NCBI RefSeq assembly: GCF_017357105.1
Contig: NZ_CP071596.1
Span: 3,038,001-3,102,000, forward strand
Origin: Natronosalvus caseinilyticus
GTDB lineage: Archaea; Halobacteriota; Halobacteria; Halobacteriales; Natrialbaceae
DNA length: 64,000 nt
Reading direction: 5' to 3'
Shown piece by piece: positions 1-7,679 of the stretch. The position numbers and the translations under genes were made by a program. The notes under the pieces are model-generated. The model searched no databases. It had not been told where the DNA came from and saw only the letters and a program-made list of their open reading frames with translations. Position 1 is the first letter of the stretch; the number at the start of each line of letters is the position of its first letter.

Positions 1-1801
1 CACCGATACACCGTGCATCGCGAATAATCGAGGATGGGTCGTCGATCGACTCCAGTTGGGACGGCGTCAACACCCGGTCTACAAACTCCTCGCTGGCTAA
101 CGCCAGTGCACTGCTCACCGTCAGTGGCAGCGGTTCGCCTGCTCTCACAGCCACCACTGCCTCCCGGCGTTCATCGTCGTAACTCACGTACCGGGTCTTC
201 TTTTCGTGGTCCTCAATCCCCCCGCGTACAAGCGTCAGGCCGCCGTTTTCCCCACATGCCGCCACCGCCGCGTGCGCCGCCGGGCCCAGGTAGCGGGTCC
301 GGTAGTAGGCGGTGCTGTCCTGGTCGTCCCCTCCCCCACCCAATCCCGTTCCGGTGCATACACGGTCCTGTCTGTCTTGTTTACCGCCGCCATTAACGAA
401 AGACGAAATCGACCGCTGTCTGGCGGTTTCACGTTCGAACGTCTCGAGGACCTGTTCACCGAGGGGCCGAAGCTCGACCTTCTTCGAACGCTGGGGACCG
501 AAGCGGTTCACGAGATCGTCGTCGACGAACTGGCCGACGATCTGGCGAACACGCGAGTCGTTATCGCCCGGATAGAGGTCGTACAACTCCGCGTACGACA
601 GGATACCACTCGGGTCGGCGTACAGTTCGCGGAGCATCGTGACCTCGAATGAGTCGGCCTCGAGGTCGGCGGCAATCGCCTTCGCAGCGTCATCGCCAGA
701 GCGTCGAGTACGCTGACGACTGCACCACTCACTAACACCTGGGAGGTCGACGCGGTGGGAATCGACGACCTTCGAGAGGGTGAGGCCGCTCGCGACCACG
801 CGGACATTGAAACTGTCGGCCAGAACGGCGAGCAGGTGACAGACGTCGACCCGCTGGTCGCGACGCCGGCTCTCGAGCCAGGCATTGTCGACGGCGACCG
901 AGAGCGTCCCGTCGGTGCCAGCGAACAGTTGCGCACACGCGAGGAGGTCTTCGGTCGCGGCCATCGGGCTCTGGTGGATCGATGGGACGAGTTCGCCGAC
1001 GAGTTGGCCGAGTGCGTTCGTGTCTCCACGTGCGGCGTTGAGGATCTCCGACCGGATCCAGTAGGGAATCCCCAGGTCTTCGAGTGCATCGTACACACTG
1101 GCGACGTCGGCCCCGGCGAATAGGTCGCGAAGGCTGTCGGCGAGCGCCGTGCGCACGCTCTCGAATTCGAACAGAGACTCCCAGACGCTGGTGATCGTAG
1201 CGTCGGCGTCCAACTCGAGCATTGCGAGCGTCGAAACGGGAGGCTGGTCGGTCGGTGTGACCTCACCGCGTGCGAGGGCGTCCCGATCGGGCCGGGCGGC
1301 CCACGCCTCGAGGTCGTCTCTGATCTCGCTCTCGAACAGTTCGTGATCGGGGTCCTCAAGGTCGACGAGATCGGCGAATTCGTCGCCGGGCTCTGAACAC
1401 CACGCATCGACGAGGTCGGCGTAACGTTCGCGTTCCTCGGCCATCGAGACGTCGACGAGTTCTTCAAAGCGGTTGTAGTCCGACACCTCGAGATCGACGT
1501 CGAAGCTATCGACGAGGGACTCGGCGCGTTCGAGTAGATCGGCCTCCTGTTGCCCGTACTGGCCGTTCTCGAGGACGAAGTCGTTGTACAGTTTCGCCTC
1601 ATCGACCTCTTTGGCGTGATAACGCGATCGCCACTCGGCGGCAGCGTCCCACGACCCGAGCGTCTTCTCGCATTTCACCTTCTTTGGGACGCGCTCTTTC
1701 CCGCAGTGGGGGCACGAGATAGAAGTCTGCGAGCGCCACCCGGTCTCGTGTATCCAGGTCTGTTTGCACGTTGCGCATACGAGCACGTCGAAGTCGCTCA
1801 T
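1..1801 (-). CDS. DUF5817-like zinc-ribbon/winged-helix protein, 3' end off the window
   Basis: One reading frame stays open from the ATG at 1801-1799 to the left edge (600 codons, no stop seen). The N-terminus has two CxxC pairs (CATC at residues 9-12, CPHC at about 31-34), a zinc ribbon, followed by KERVPKKVKCEK and an acidic helical region. Around residues 405-470 a segment (LRELYADPSGILSYAELYDL and onward to the LETFERE stretch) reads like a winged-helix DNA-binding domain. A Gly-rich linker near residue 480 leads to a further domain that is cut by the window edge. This layout resembles haloarchaeal DUF5817 proteins, which I recall from proviral and plasmid-derived regions; that recognition is from memory. 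A GGTGA motif lies about 19 bases before the ATG. No biochemical role can be assigned. Its right flank meets a truncated permease gene, which supports a mobile origin. Confidence 0.7.
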   Translation of the reverse strand, partial: MSDFDVLVCATCKQTWIHETGWRSQTSISCPHCGKERVPKKVKCEKTLGSWDAAAEWRSRYHAKEVDEAKLYNDFVLENGQYGQQEADLLERAESLVDSFDVDLEVSDYNRFEELVDVSMAEERERYADLVDAWCSEPGDEFADLVDLEDPDHELFESEIRDDLEAWAARPDRDALARGEVTPTDQPPVSTLAMLELDADATITSVWESLFEFESVRTALADSLRDLFAGADVASVYDALEDLGIPYWIRSEILNAARGDTNALGQLVGELVPSIHQSPMAATEDLLACAQLFAGTDGTLSVAVDNAWLESRRRDQRVDVCHLLAVLADSFNVRVVASGLTLSKVVDSHRVDLPGVSEWCSRQRTRRSGDDAAKAIAADLEADSFEVTMLRELYADPSGILSYAELYDLYPGDNDSRVRQIVGQFVDDDLVNRFGPQRSKKVELRPLGEQVLETFERETARQRSISSFVNGGGKQDRQDRVCTGTGLGGGGDDQDSTAYYRTRYLGPAAHAAVAACGENGGLTLVRGGIEDHEKKTRYVSYDDERREAVVAVRAGEPLPLTVSSALALASEEFVDRVLTPSQLESIDDPSSIIRDARCIG

Positions 1802-1942
1802 GCGGCGACCACCGGCGAGTCACCTGCACGAGATTCCAGGTCGGTCCTCGTCCCTGGGACGCGAGTAGATTCATCGGCACGTGCCGAGTTTCCGAGATGA
1901 GGCGCAACGGCTAACTGGAGCGCTGGTGAAGAACAGGTATCG

Positions 1943-1970
1943 AACAGTGGGTGGGAAATCCACCACTGTT
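1943..1970. repeat. Inverted repeat at the element/permease junction
   Basis: AACAGTG-G-GTGG, loop GAAAT, CCAC-CACTGTT: an 11-base-pair stem with one bulged G. It lies between the DUF5817-like gene start and the first permease-like codons at about 1992. It could be a hairpin terminator or the terminal repeat of an inserted element; sequence alone does not decide. Confidence 0.5.
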
Positions 1971-1991
1971 TGCTGTTTTCGCAGTTTTCGG

Positions 1992-2372
1992 AATACGATC
2001 TTCGCGCTCTTCGCGCTCGTCGCCATCGGCCAGCCGCGTTCGGGCGTCATGGTCGCCTTCCAGCGCGTCGACGCGCCGCTCGAGCTCCCGATTCTCATCT
2101 CGGGAATCGTACTGGCGGGCGTCATCGGGTTCGCGCTGGTGATCGTCGTCGGCGACGCCTACCTGGAACTGGTCGGTCGCCTCGAGTACTGGCGGATTTC
2201 GGCGGTAGTGCTCTCCTTGCTCGTCTGCCTCGCCTTCCTGTTCACGGGACCGGTCGGCGTTCTCACGTTCGGCGTGGCCACCGTCGTCGGGCTGGTTCCC
2301 GTTCGCCTGCGGGCCAGGCGCGTCCACCTGATGGGCGTGTTGATCGGCCCGCTGGCTCTCGCCGGACTCTGA
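1992..2372 (+). pseudogene. 3' remnant of a TctA/DUF112-type membrane permease
   Basis: From about 1992 the frame encodes about 126 residues that are almost entirely hydrophobic helices separated by short polar turns, ending RRVHLMGVLIGPLALAGL then stop. The GVMVAF and RVHLMGVL segments match what I know of the C-terminus of archaeal tripartite tricarboxylate transporter permeases (TctA/DUF112), which are normally about 400-500 residues. The upstream part of the same open frame (from an ATG at 1881) is not hydrophobic and does not look like a permease, so the first two thirds or more of the gene is missing. The simplest reading is that insertion or recombination of the neighbouring DUF5817-type DNA removed the 5' part. 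It is unlikely to be functional. Confidence 0.65.
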
Positions 2373-2424
2373 GAAGGGACGACCACGGAGACCGCTACCC
2401 ACGGCGGTAGCGTGAAAGACAACC

Positions 2425-2432
2425 GTTAAAAG
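2425..2432 (+). promoter_or_regulatory. TATA box for the zinc-finger / aEF1-beta genes
   Basis: GTTAAAAG ends about 23 bases before the ATG at 2455, the spacing of a leaderless haloarchaeal promoter. Confidence 0.5.
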
Positions 2433-2454
2433 CGACGGGCGGGAAGAAGCGAGT

Positions 2455-2634
2455 ATGAGTTCCACGGACCGACGGGAGACTCGCTCGTGCGTCTCCTGTG
2501 GGATCAACATCGCGGGCACGAACGCCGCGTCGTTCAAGTGTCCCGACTGTGGCGCACAGATCTACCGCTGTGCCAAGTGTCGCAAACAGAGCAACCTCTA
2601 CGAGTGCCCCGACTGTGGGTTCCTCGGCCCCTGA
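2455..2634 (+). CDS. Small CPxCG-type zinc-finger protein (HVO_2753-like)
   Basis: A 59-residue protein too short for most ORF callers. It contains four paired-cysteine motifs: CVSC, CPDCG, CAKC and CPDCG near the C-terminus, enough to bind two zinc ions. Size and motif order match the haloarchaeal small zinc-finger family typified by Haloferax volcanii HVO_2753, as remembered. The TGA is followed after four bases by the ATG of the aEF1-beta gene, so the two are probably co-transcribed. A TATA-like GTTAAAAG lies 23-30 bases before the ATG, which supports this start and a leaderless mRNA. Molecular function is unknown; the neighbourhood of translation genes fits a nucleic-acid or ribosome-related role (inference). 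Confidence 0.88.
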   Translation: MSSTDRRETRSCVSCGINIAGTNAASFKCPDCGAQIYRCAKCRKQSNLYECPDCGFLGP

Positions 2635-2638
2635 TACC

Positions 2639-2905
2639 ATGGGAAAAGTAGCCGCCAAGATCAAAGTCATGCCGCAGAGTCCCGATATCGACCTCGACGC
2701 GCTCCAGGAGCGCCTCGAGACCGCTCTCTCGGAGGGCGCGAAGATCAACGGCGTCGAGCGCGAGGAAGTCGCGTTCGGGCTCGTCGCGCTCTACCCGACG
2801 GTGATCGTCCCCGACGGTGCCGGTGGCACCGAGGGCGTCGAAGAGGCGTTCAGCGAGGTCGAGGGCGTCGAGAGCGTCAACGTCGAGAACGTCGGCCGTA
2901 TCTGA
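2639..2905 (+). CDS. ef1b: Translation elongation factor aEF-1 beta
   Basis: 88 residues, the usual length for archaeal EF-1 beta, the guanine nucleotide exchange factor that reloads aEF-1 alpha with GTP during elongation. The start [19 protein letters not shown], the central VAFGLVAL and the C-terminal [16 protein letters not shown] are family hallmarks. The protein is a single ferredoxin-like domain with no added region. It starts four bases after the stop of the zinc-finger gene, so translation is probably coupled within one transcript. Confidence 0.95.
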   Translation: MGKVAAKIKVMPQSPDIDLDALQERLETALSEGAKINGVEREEVAFGLVALYPTVIVPDGAGGTEGVEEAFSEVEGVESVNVENVGRI

Positions 2906-2963
2906 TCGGGTCCGATCGATTTTCCGTTCCGTCATCGCCGCCTCGAGCGGCGGTCGTTGTACG

Positions 2964-3785
2964 TCAATCGAACGTCCACCGGTCCGCTACTTCGACTCGA
3001 CCTGCTTTGACGGCGTTGAGGCCGATTCCGGCGAGCAGCGCCAGCGCCCCGACGTACAGCCAGGTCAGGAGCAACATGACGGCGCCGGCGGCGCCGTACA
3101 GCTCGACGCTTTCGGAGGTCGTGAGGTAGATGCGGAAGCCGAACGCACCCAGGGTCCACGAAACGGCCGCGAGGACGACGCCGGGGAGCGCTTCCCGAAC
3201 CGTCACGTCCGGGGGCGAAAACTGGTAGAACATCGGGAAGAAGATAGCGAACAGCGCCCCTGCAAGGAGCGGGACGCTCGCCAGGAGGGCGACCGTCTCT
3301 CCGGCGACGGCCACTAACCCGACCTGCACGACGACCATCGCGGTGACGGCGAGGGCCACCGTCACGAGGACCAGCCCCGTGTCTCGAGCGGTCCGGCGTA
3401 ACGATCGTTCTGCCTGAACCCCGTAGACGTGGCCGAACGCGCGGTTGACCGACTGGAACGTCGTGAACGAACTCCAGGCGAGGATGGCGGCGGCGATCGC
3501 CGCGGCCCGGCCCCGACCCGACCCTTCGCCAATCATCCCGTTCATCGTCGAGACCAGCGATTCCGGTTCGGCTCCGAACGCGGGTGCCGCGAGCTGGAGG
3601 GCGCTCTCGAGCCAGCCGACGGTCGTCATCCCGATCAGGACGAAGATGACCAGCGGGATCAGGGCGTTGAAGATGTAGAACGCGACGCCCGCGGCGACGA
3701 GAGCGAATCCGTTCTCTCGAGCGACGGCGACGACGCGCCGAACGGTAGACTCGTCTACGGGGAGGGATCGATCGAGTTGGCTCAT
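2964..3785 (-). CDS. YihY/BrkB-family integral membrane protein
   Basis: 273 residues with about six hydrophobic helices (strong ones near residues 28-55, 90-115, 135-160, 170-200, 205-225 and 235-260). The early FALVAAGVAFYIFNALIPL helix, the AILAWSSFTTFQSVNRAFG segment and the PGVVLAAVSWTLGAFGF loop are typical of the YihY/BrkB family (once wrongly called ribonuclease BN). Its transport or structural role is not known. It starts ten bases after the stop of the trans-sulfuration gene on the same strand, so the two are probably one transcript, although no functional link is evident. Transcripts from here and from aEF-1 beta converge. Confidence 0.88.
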   Translation of the reverse strand: MSQLDRSLPVDESTVRRVVAVARENGFALVAAGVAFYIFNALIPLVIFVLIGMTTVGWLESALQLAAPAFGAEPESLVSTMNGMIGEGSGRGRAAAIAAAILAWSSFTTFQSVNRAFGHVYGVQAERSLRRTARDTGLVLVTVALAVTAMVVVQVGLVAVAGETVALLASVPLLAGALFAIFFPMFYQFSPPDVTVREALPGVVLAAVSWTLGAFGFRIYLTTSESVELYGAAGAVMLLLTWLYVGALALLAGIGLNAVKAGRVEVADRWTFD

Positions 3786-3795
3786 TCGGATTGAC

Positions 3796-5049
3796 TCATT
3801 CGAACGCCGCTTCGATCGACTGCTCGAGGTCGACGATCAAATCGTCGACGTGCTCGATACCCACGGAGACGCGGATCAGGCTGTCGGTGAGTCCGGCCGC
3901 GATGCGTTCTTCTCGTGGAATAGCCGCGTGAGTCATCGGCGCCGGCTGTTCGATCAGGCTCTCGACGCCGCCGAGGCTCTCGGCGAGGGTGAACACCTCC
4001 GTGTTCGAGACGACGTCGCTGGCCTGCTCGAGCGTGCCGTCGAGTTCGAAGCTGAGCATGCCCCCGAAGTCGTCCATCTGCTTCGCGGCGACGTCGTGCC
4101 CCGGGTGGCTCTCGAGGCCGGGGTAGTAGACGCGGTCGACGTCGGGGTGCTCGTGGAGCCACTGAGCGATCGCCCGGGCGTTCTCGCAGTGACGATCCAT
4201 CCGGACGGGGAGAGTCTTGGTTCCGCGGAGCACGAGGAAGGCGTCGAACGGGCCGGGCGTCGCGCCCACGGAGTTCTGGTAGAAGCCGAAGCGCTCGTCG
4301 AGGTCGGGGTCGTTCGTCAGGAGCGCCCCGCCGACGACGTCGGAGTGGCCGCCGAGGTACTTGGTGAGCGAGTGACTGACCACGTCGGCGCCCAGCTCGA
4401 GCGGGCGCTGAAGGTACGGCGTGGCGAAGGTGTTGTCGATGGCGCAGATGGCGTCGTGCTCGTGGGCGATCTCGGCAGCGCCCTCGATGTCGACGATGGA
4501 CATGAGCGGGTTGGTCGGGGTCTCGAGCCACAGGAGTTCGGTGTTGTCCCGAAAGGCCGCCTCGATCGCCTCGAGATCGGTCATGTCGACGAAGGTGAAC
4601 TCGATCTCGTACTGCTCGTAGACCTGGGTGAAGATGCGGTGGGTGCCACCGTAGACGTCGTTCCCGGTGACGACGTGGTCGCCGGACTCCAGCAGGTTGC
4701 AGACGGTGTTGATCGATCCCATGCCGCTCGAGAAACAGCGGCCGTACTCGGCACCCTCGAGGCTCGCGAGGTTGGCCTCGAGGTCGTCGCGCGTGGGATT
4801 GCCGGTGCGAGAGTACTCGTAGCCGCGGTGGTCACCGGGGCTGTCCTGTTCGTACGTCGAGTTCGCGAAAATCGGCGTCATGAGGGCGCCGGTTTCGTCG
4901 TCGGGCTCCTGACCCGCGTGGATCGACCGGGTCTCGAAGCGGAAGGTCCGTGTGGCGTCACCGTCACTGCCACTATCACCGTTACCGCCACCGTTACCGC
5001 CACCGTTACCACTACCGTTGCCATCGTCGGTACCGTGATCGTCGCTCAT
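3796..5049 (-). CDS. Trans-sulfuration PLP enzyme (cystathionine gamma-synthase/lyase type)
   Basis: 417 residues of the Cys/Met metabolism PLP family. Visible landmarks are YEYSRTGNPTR (residues 78-88), SSGMGSI, the PLP-contacting Asp in AIDNTFATP (Asp205), and SHSLTKYLGGHSD with the Schiff-base lysine at about Lys230. The enzyme acts on C-S bonds, exchanging cysteine and homoserine sulfur through cystathionine, but synthase, gamma-lyase and O-acetylhomoserine sulfhydrylase cannot be separated by eye. The N-terminus is unusual: residues 1-33 form a Gly/Asn/Asp/Ser-rich tract (GNGGGNGGGNG) before the family start around TRTFRFET. The ATG at 5049 gives that extension; the first family residues begin about 35 codons later. 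The downstream gene is yihY-like. Confidence 0.88.
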   Translation of the reverse strand: MSDDHGTDDGNGSGNGGGNGGGNGDSGSDGDATRTFRFETRSIHAGQEPDDETGALMTPIFANSTYEQDSPGDHRGYEYSRTGNPTRDDLEANLASLEGAEYGRCFSSGMGSINTVCNLLESGDHVVTGNDVYGGTHRIFTQVYEQYEIEFTFVDMTDLEAIEAAFRDNTELLWLETPTNPLMSIVDIEGAAEIAHEHDAICAIDNTFATPYLQRPLELGADVVSHSLTKYLGGHSDVVGGALLTNDPDLDERFGFYQNSVGATPGPFDAFLVLRGTKTLPVRMDRHCENARAIAQWLHEHPDVDRVYYPGLESHPGHDVAAKQMDDFGGMLSFELDGTLEQASDVVSNTEVFTLAESLGGVESLIEQPAPMTHAAIPREERIAAGLTDSLIRVSVGIEHVDDLIVDLEQSIEAAFE

Positions 5050-5188
5050 ACGTACGGAGGCAACCGCCGACGGGATTACTGTTCCCCTTCGCGCCGGAGG
5101 TTCGGGGCTACTCGGCCACGAATAGCCTCACCTATAGCTTCCTCGAGCGGCCGCCGTGACTCGAGACGAGACGGGTCGAGAACGTGCG

Positions 5189-5196
5189 TTTTATAA
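5189..5196 (+). promoter_or_regulatory. TATA box for rpl21e-rpoF
   Basis: TTTTATAA is centred about 33 bases before the L21e ATG at 5226, within the divergent gap from the trans-sulfuration gene. Confidence 0.6.
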
Positions 5197-5225
5197 CCGT
5201 CACCGGTCAAGAGCGTCGTACGACT

Positions 5226-5516
5226 ATGCCGAACTCGAACGGACCTCGTCAGGGAACCCGGCGAAAGCTCTCGAACGACCCCCGAGACCGCGGGACTTCG
5301 CCACCGCAACGTGCGATTCAGGAGTACGACGTGGGCCAGAAGGTCCACCTCAAGATCGACCCGAGCGTTCCGAAAGGGCGCTATCACCCGCGATTCGACG
5401 GCCACACCGGCGAGGTCGTCGGCAAACAGGGCAAGGCCTTCAAAGTCGAGATCACCGACGGCGGGAAGGCAAAGACGCTGATCGTCACCGCTGCCCACCT
5501 CCGCGCCCAGGAATGA
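5226..5516 (+). CDS. rpl21e: Large-subunit ribosomal protein L21e
   Basis: 96 residues, normal for L21e, a structural protein of the large ribosomal subunit found in archaea and eukaryotes. The N-terminus [20 protein letters not shown] is basic as expected for an rRNA-binding tail, and the core has [19 protein letters not shown] and [15 protein letters not shown], the SH3-like fold signature. The stop overlaps the rpoF start (ATGA at 5513-5516), so translation is coupled. Gene order L21e - rpoF - DUF655 - rsmA is widely conserved in archaea. Confidence 0.97.
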   Translation: MPNSNGPRQGTRRKLSNDPRDRGTSPPQRAIQEYDVGQKVHLKIDPSVPKGRYHPRFDGHTGEVVGKQGKAFKVEITDGGKAKTLIVTAAHLRAQE

Positions 5517-5869
5517 CGATCTTCAAAGAGATCGTCGACGAGGAGTACCTGACGGTCTCGGAGACGAAGGACCTCCTCGAGGACATCGAAACCGAACGAG
5601 CACTCGACGACGAGCGCGAACTGCGATACGAACTCGCGCGTGCCATTGAACACGTCAACCGCTTCGCCATCCTCGAGACCGAGGATGCGAACGCCCTCGT
5701 CGAGGACCTCCAGGACCTCGAGAAGGTCGACGAGCCGACGGCATACAAGATCGTGAATCTGCTCCCGCGGGACCGACAGGAGCTTCGAACCGTGTTCGCC
5801 CAGCAGCGCTACTCCGTTTCCGGTGACGAACTCGACGAGATCCTCAACGTCATCGCGAAGTACGTTTAA
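5513..5869 (+). CDS. rpoF: RNA polymerase subunit Rpo4 (RpoF/Rpb4 homologue)
   Basis: 118 residues matching archaeal Rpo4, the partner of Rpo7 in the polymerase stalk that helps open complex formation and RNA binding. It begins [20 protein letters not shown] and is all alpha-helical and acidic. The C-terminal HRDC-like region ends with [14 protein letters not shown], characteristic of the family. Its ATG overlaps the rpl21e stop, linking its synthesis to that of a ribosomal protein. Confidence 0.93.
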   Translation: MTIFKEIVDEEYLTVSETKDLLEDIETERALDDERELRYELARAIEHVNRFAILETEDANALVEDLQDLEKVDEPTAYKIVNLLPRDRQELRTVFAQQRYSVSGDELDEILNVIAKYV

Positions 5870-5943
5870 GGCTCCCCGGGCGCCGCCGTGTCCGACTTCG
5901 GCTCGCTGTACGTCGTTCGCGCGAACCGTCGCTGAGCCGACTC

Positions 5944-5951
5944 TTTAAGTA
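5944..5951 (+). promoter_or_regulatory. TATA box for the DUF655 gene
   Basis: TTTAAGTA lies 24-31 bases before the ATG at 5975, so DUF655 has its own promoter besides any read-through from rpoF. Confidence 0.55.
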
Positions 5952-5974
5952 TTCCGTCGCCGTACTGCGAGTCA

Positions 5975-6568
5975 ATGAGCGAAGCCGACAGCGATGAGAC
6001 GGACGTGGACGTGCGCCGAGCGGTCGTGCTGGATTATCTGGCCCACGGGCTCTCAGGTGGCCGCCGTCGCTACCAGCAGTCACCGGCCGGCTACGCCCTC
6101 GGCGTGGACGACTTCACGCTGTACCAGGTCGCCTTCGACGAGGATGCGCGGCTCACGATCGGCACCCGAGTCGTCGTCGAGCCGCCAACGGAGCGCGACG
6201 TCGTCGAGGAGTGTCACCCCGTCGAGTACGACGACCTCTCCTCGGGTGCCCAGTCCGAACTCGAGTACGTCATCGCCGACCTCATCGAGGAAAACGAACA
6301 GCGGTTCGTGGACTTCTACAACGATGCCCAGCCGATCACGCTTCGGCTCCACCAGCTCAACCTGCTGCCGGGCATCGGGAAGAAACTCCGGAACAACATC
6401 CTCGACCAGCGAAAGCGAAAGCCTTTCGAGAGCTTCGAGGACCTCGAAGATCGGGTTTCGGGACTGCACGACCCCGACGAGGTGCTGGCGAATCGGATCC
6501 TCGAGGAGTTGCGGGACGAGGACCTCAAGTATCGGACGTTCGTGGGCCGAGACCAGCGCGACGAGTAG
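5975..6568 (+). CDS. DUF655 RNA/DNA-binding-type protein
   Basis: 197 residues of the archaeal DUF655 family. The N-terminal half is an OB-like beta region (YALGVDDFTLYQVAF, then TRVVVEPPTERD). The C-terminal half carries a helix-hairpin-helix like element, LHQLNLLPGIGKKLRNNIL (about residues 124-143), followed by a second HhH-type stretch around FEDLEDRV. Such elements bind nucleic acid non-specifically. The gene sits in the conserved rpoF - DUF655 - rsmA order, which suggests a role with RNA polymerase or rRNA maturation; no enzymatic activity is known to me. An ATG with a well-placed TATA box supports the start. Confidence 0.9.
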   Translation: MSEADSDETDVDVRRAVVLDYLAHGLSGGRRRYQQSPAGYALGVDDFTLYQVAFDEDARLTIGTRVVVEPPTERDVVEECHPVEYDDLSSGAQSELEYVIADLIEENEQRFVDFYNDAQPITLRLHQLNLLPGIGKKLRNNILDQRKRKPFESFEDLEDRVSGLHDPDEVLANRILEELRDEDLKYRTFVGRDQRDE

Positions 6569-6607
6569 CGTGCTCTCCTTTTCGTTTCGCCACCGGTTGC
6601 GAGCAGT

Positions 6608-6685
6608 GGCTATTCACGCGACGACTTCCTGCAACGACTATTCGCGCGATGGCTTTTGTCCGACGACGAACGACTATTCACGCGA
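6608..6685. repeat. Three short direct repeats before rsmA
   Basis: Copies of (A/G)CTATTC(A/G)CGCGA occur at about 6609-6621, 6637-6649 and 6673-6685, spaced 28 and 36 bases apart, in the 172-base gap between DUF655 and rsmA. They could be binding sites or remnants of slipped replication. Confidence 0.6.
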
Positions 6686-6740
6686 GTGACGCGCTCTCGA
6701 GACGGTGCGTTTACGGCCCCCTGCCACCTATGCCCGGGCA

Positions 6741-7673
6741 ATGAGAGATCCAGACGGGTTGATCGCGAGGGCGGGGGTTCGCGGTGATCCCGACCGCGAT
6801 CAACACTTTCTCGTCGACGATCGCGTCCTCGACCGGTTGCCGACGTATCTCGAGACGGCAAACCGCGACGCGTCGTCAGGTGAGGGCGAGGAATCGACCG
6901 AACCGGCCGAATCGGCTGAATCAACGGAACCGACTAAACCAGCCGAGTCCACCCGCGAGGTGACGAGCCACCTCCTCGAGATCGGCGGCGGGACGGGTGC
7001 GCTCACGGATCGACTGCTCGCCGTCGCCGACGAGGTGACCGTCGTCGAACGAGACCGACGGCTGGCTGCGTTTCTCGAGGAGGAGTTCGCCGAGGAGGTC
7101 ACGGCTGGCCGCCTGACCGTCGTCCAGGGCGACGCCCTCGAGGTCGACCTGCCTTCCTTTTCGGCGTCGGTCTCGAACCTTCCCTACGGCGTCTCGAGCG
7201 AAATCGCGTTTCGCCTCCTCCCCGAAAAGCGCCCGCTCGTCCTGATGTTCCAGAAGGAGTTTGCCGAGCGCATGGTCGCCGAACCGGGGACGCCCGAGTA
7301 CGGGCGGCTGTCGGTGTCGGCCCAGCACTTCGCGGCCGTCGAAATCGTCGAAACGATCCCGAAGGAGGCGTTTTCGCCGCCGCCACAGGTCGAGAGTGCA
7401 GTCGTCCGGTCGACCCCGCGGACGCCCGACTACGAGGTCGCAGACGAAGCGTTCTTCTTGCGGTTCGTCAAGGCGGTGTTCACCCAGCGTCGGAAGACGA
7501 TGCGAAACGCGATTCGAAATACGGCTCACATTTCGGGGCTCGAGGACGCGGACGCCGTCGTCGAGGCAGCAGACGAGGAGCTGCTGGGCAAACGGGCCGG
7601 AGCCGTCACGCCCACCGAGTTCGCCGAACTGGCGACGCTCGCCGACGAGGTGGGCCGTTCGGATGAGGGGTGA
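6741..7673 (+). CDS. rsmA: 16S rRNA dimethyladenosine transferase RsmA/KsgA
   Basis: 310 residues. It transfers four methyl groups from SAM to the two adjacent adenosines in the 3'-terminal hairpin of 16S rRNA, a late small-subunit quality step. Visible are QHFLVDDRVLDRL near the start, the SAM motif EIGGGTGALTD (residues 80-90), the acidic VVERDRRL, and the catalytic NLPYGVSSE (about 138). Residues 41-73 hold an insertion of Glu, Ser, Thr and Pro (repeating STEPAES-like units) between strand 1 and the SAM motif that is not in the typical protein. The ATG at 6741 is chosen because the family begins with a short tail before QHFLVD; an in-frame ATG at 6705 would add twelve basic residues. It is followed seven bases later by mscS. 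Confidence 0.95.
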   Translation: MRDPDGLIARAGVRGDPDRDQHFLVDDRVLDRLPTYLETANRDASSGEGEESTEPAESAESTEPTKPAESTREVTSHLLEIGGGTGALTDRLLAVADEVTVVERDRRLAAFLEEEFAEEVTAGRLTVVQGDALEVDLPSFSASVSNLPYGVSSEIAFRLLPEKRPLVLMFQKEFAERMVAEPGTPEYGRLSVSAQHFAAVEIVETIPKEAFSPPPQVESAVVRSTPRTPDYEVADEAFFLRFVKAVFTQRRKTMRNAIRNTAHISGLEDADAVVEAADEELLGKRAGAVTPTEFAELATLADEVGRSDEG

Positions 7674-7679
7674 GAATCC

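Noticed and set aside
508..1602. Long minus-strand ORF of 364 codons inside the DUF5817-like gene
   Set aside because: It is Ser/Thr/Arg-rich with little hydrophobic patterning, typical of an alternate frame of GC-rich DNA. The true gene is in another minus-strand frame and is open to the window edge.
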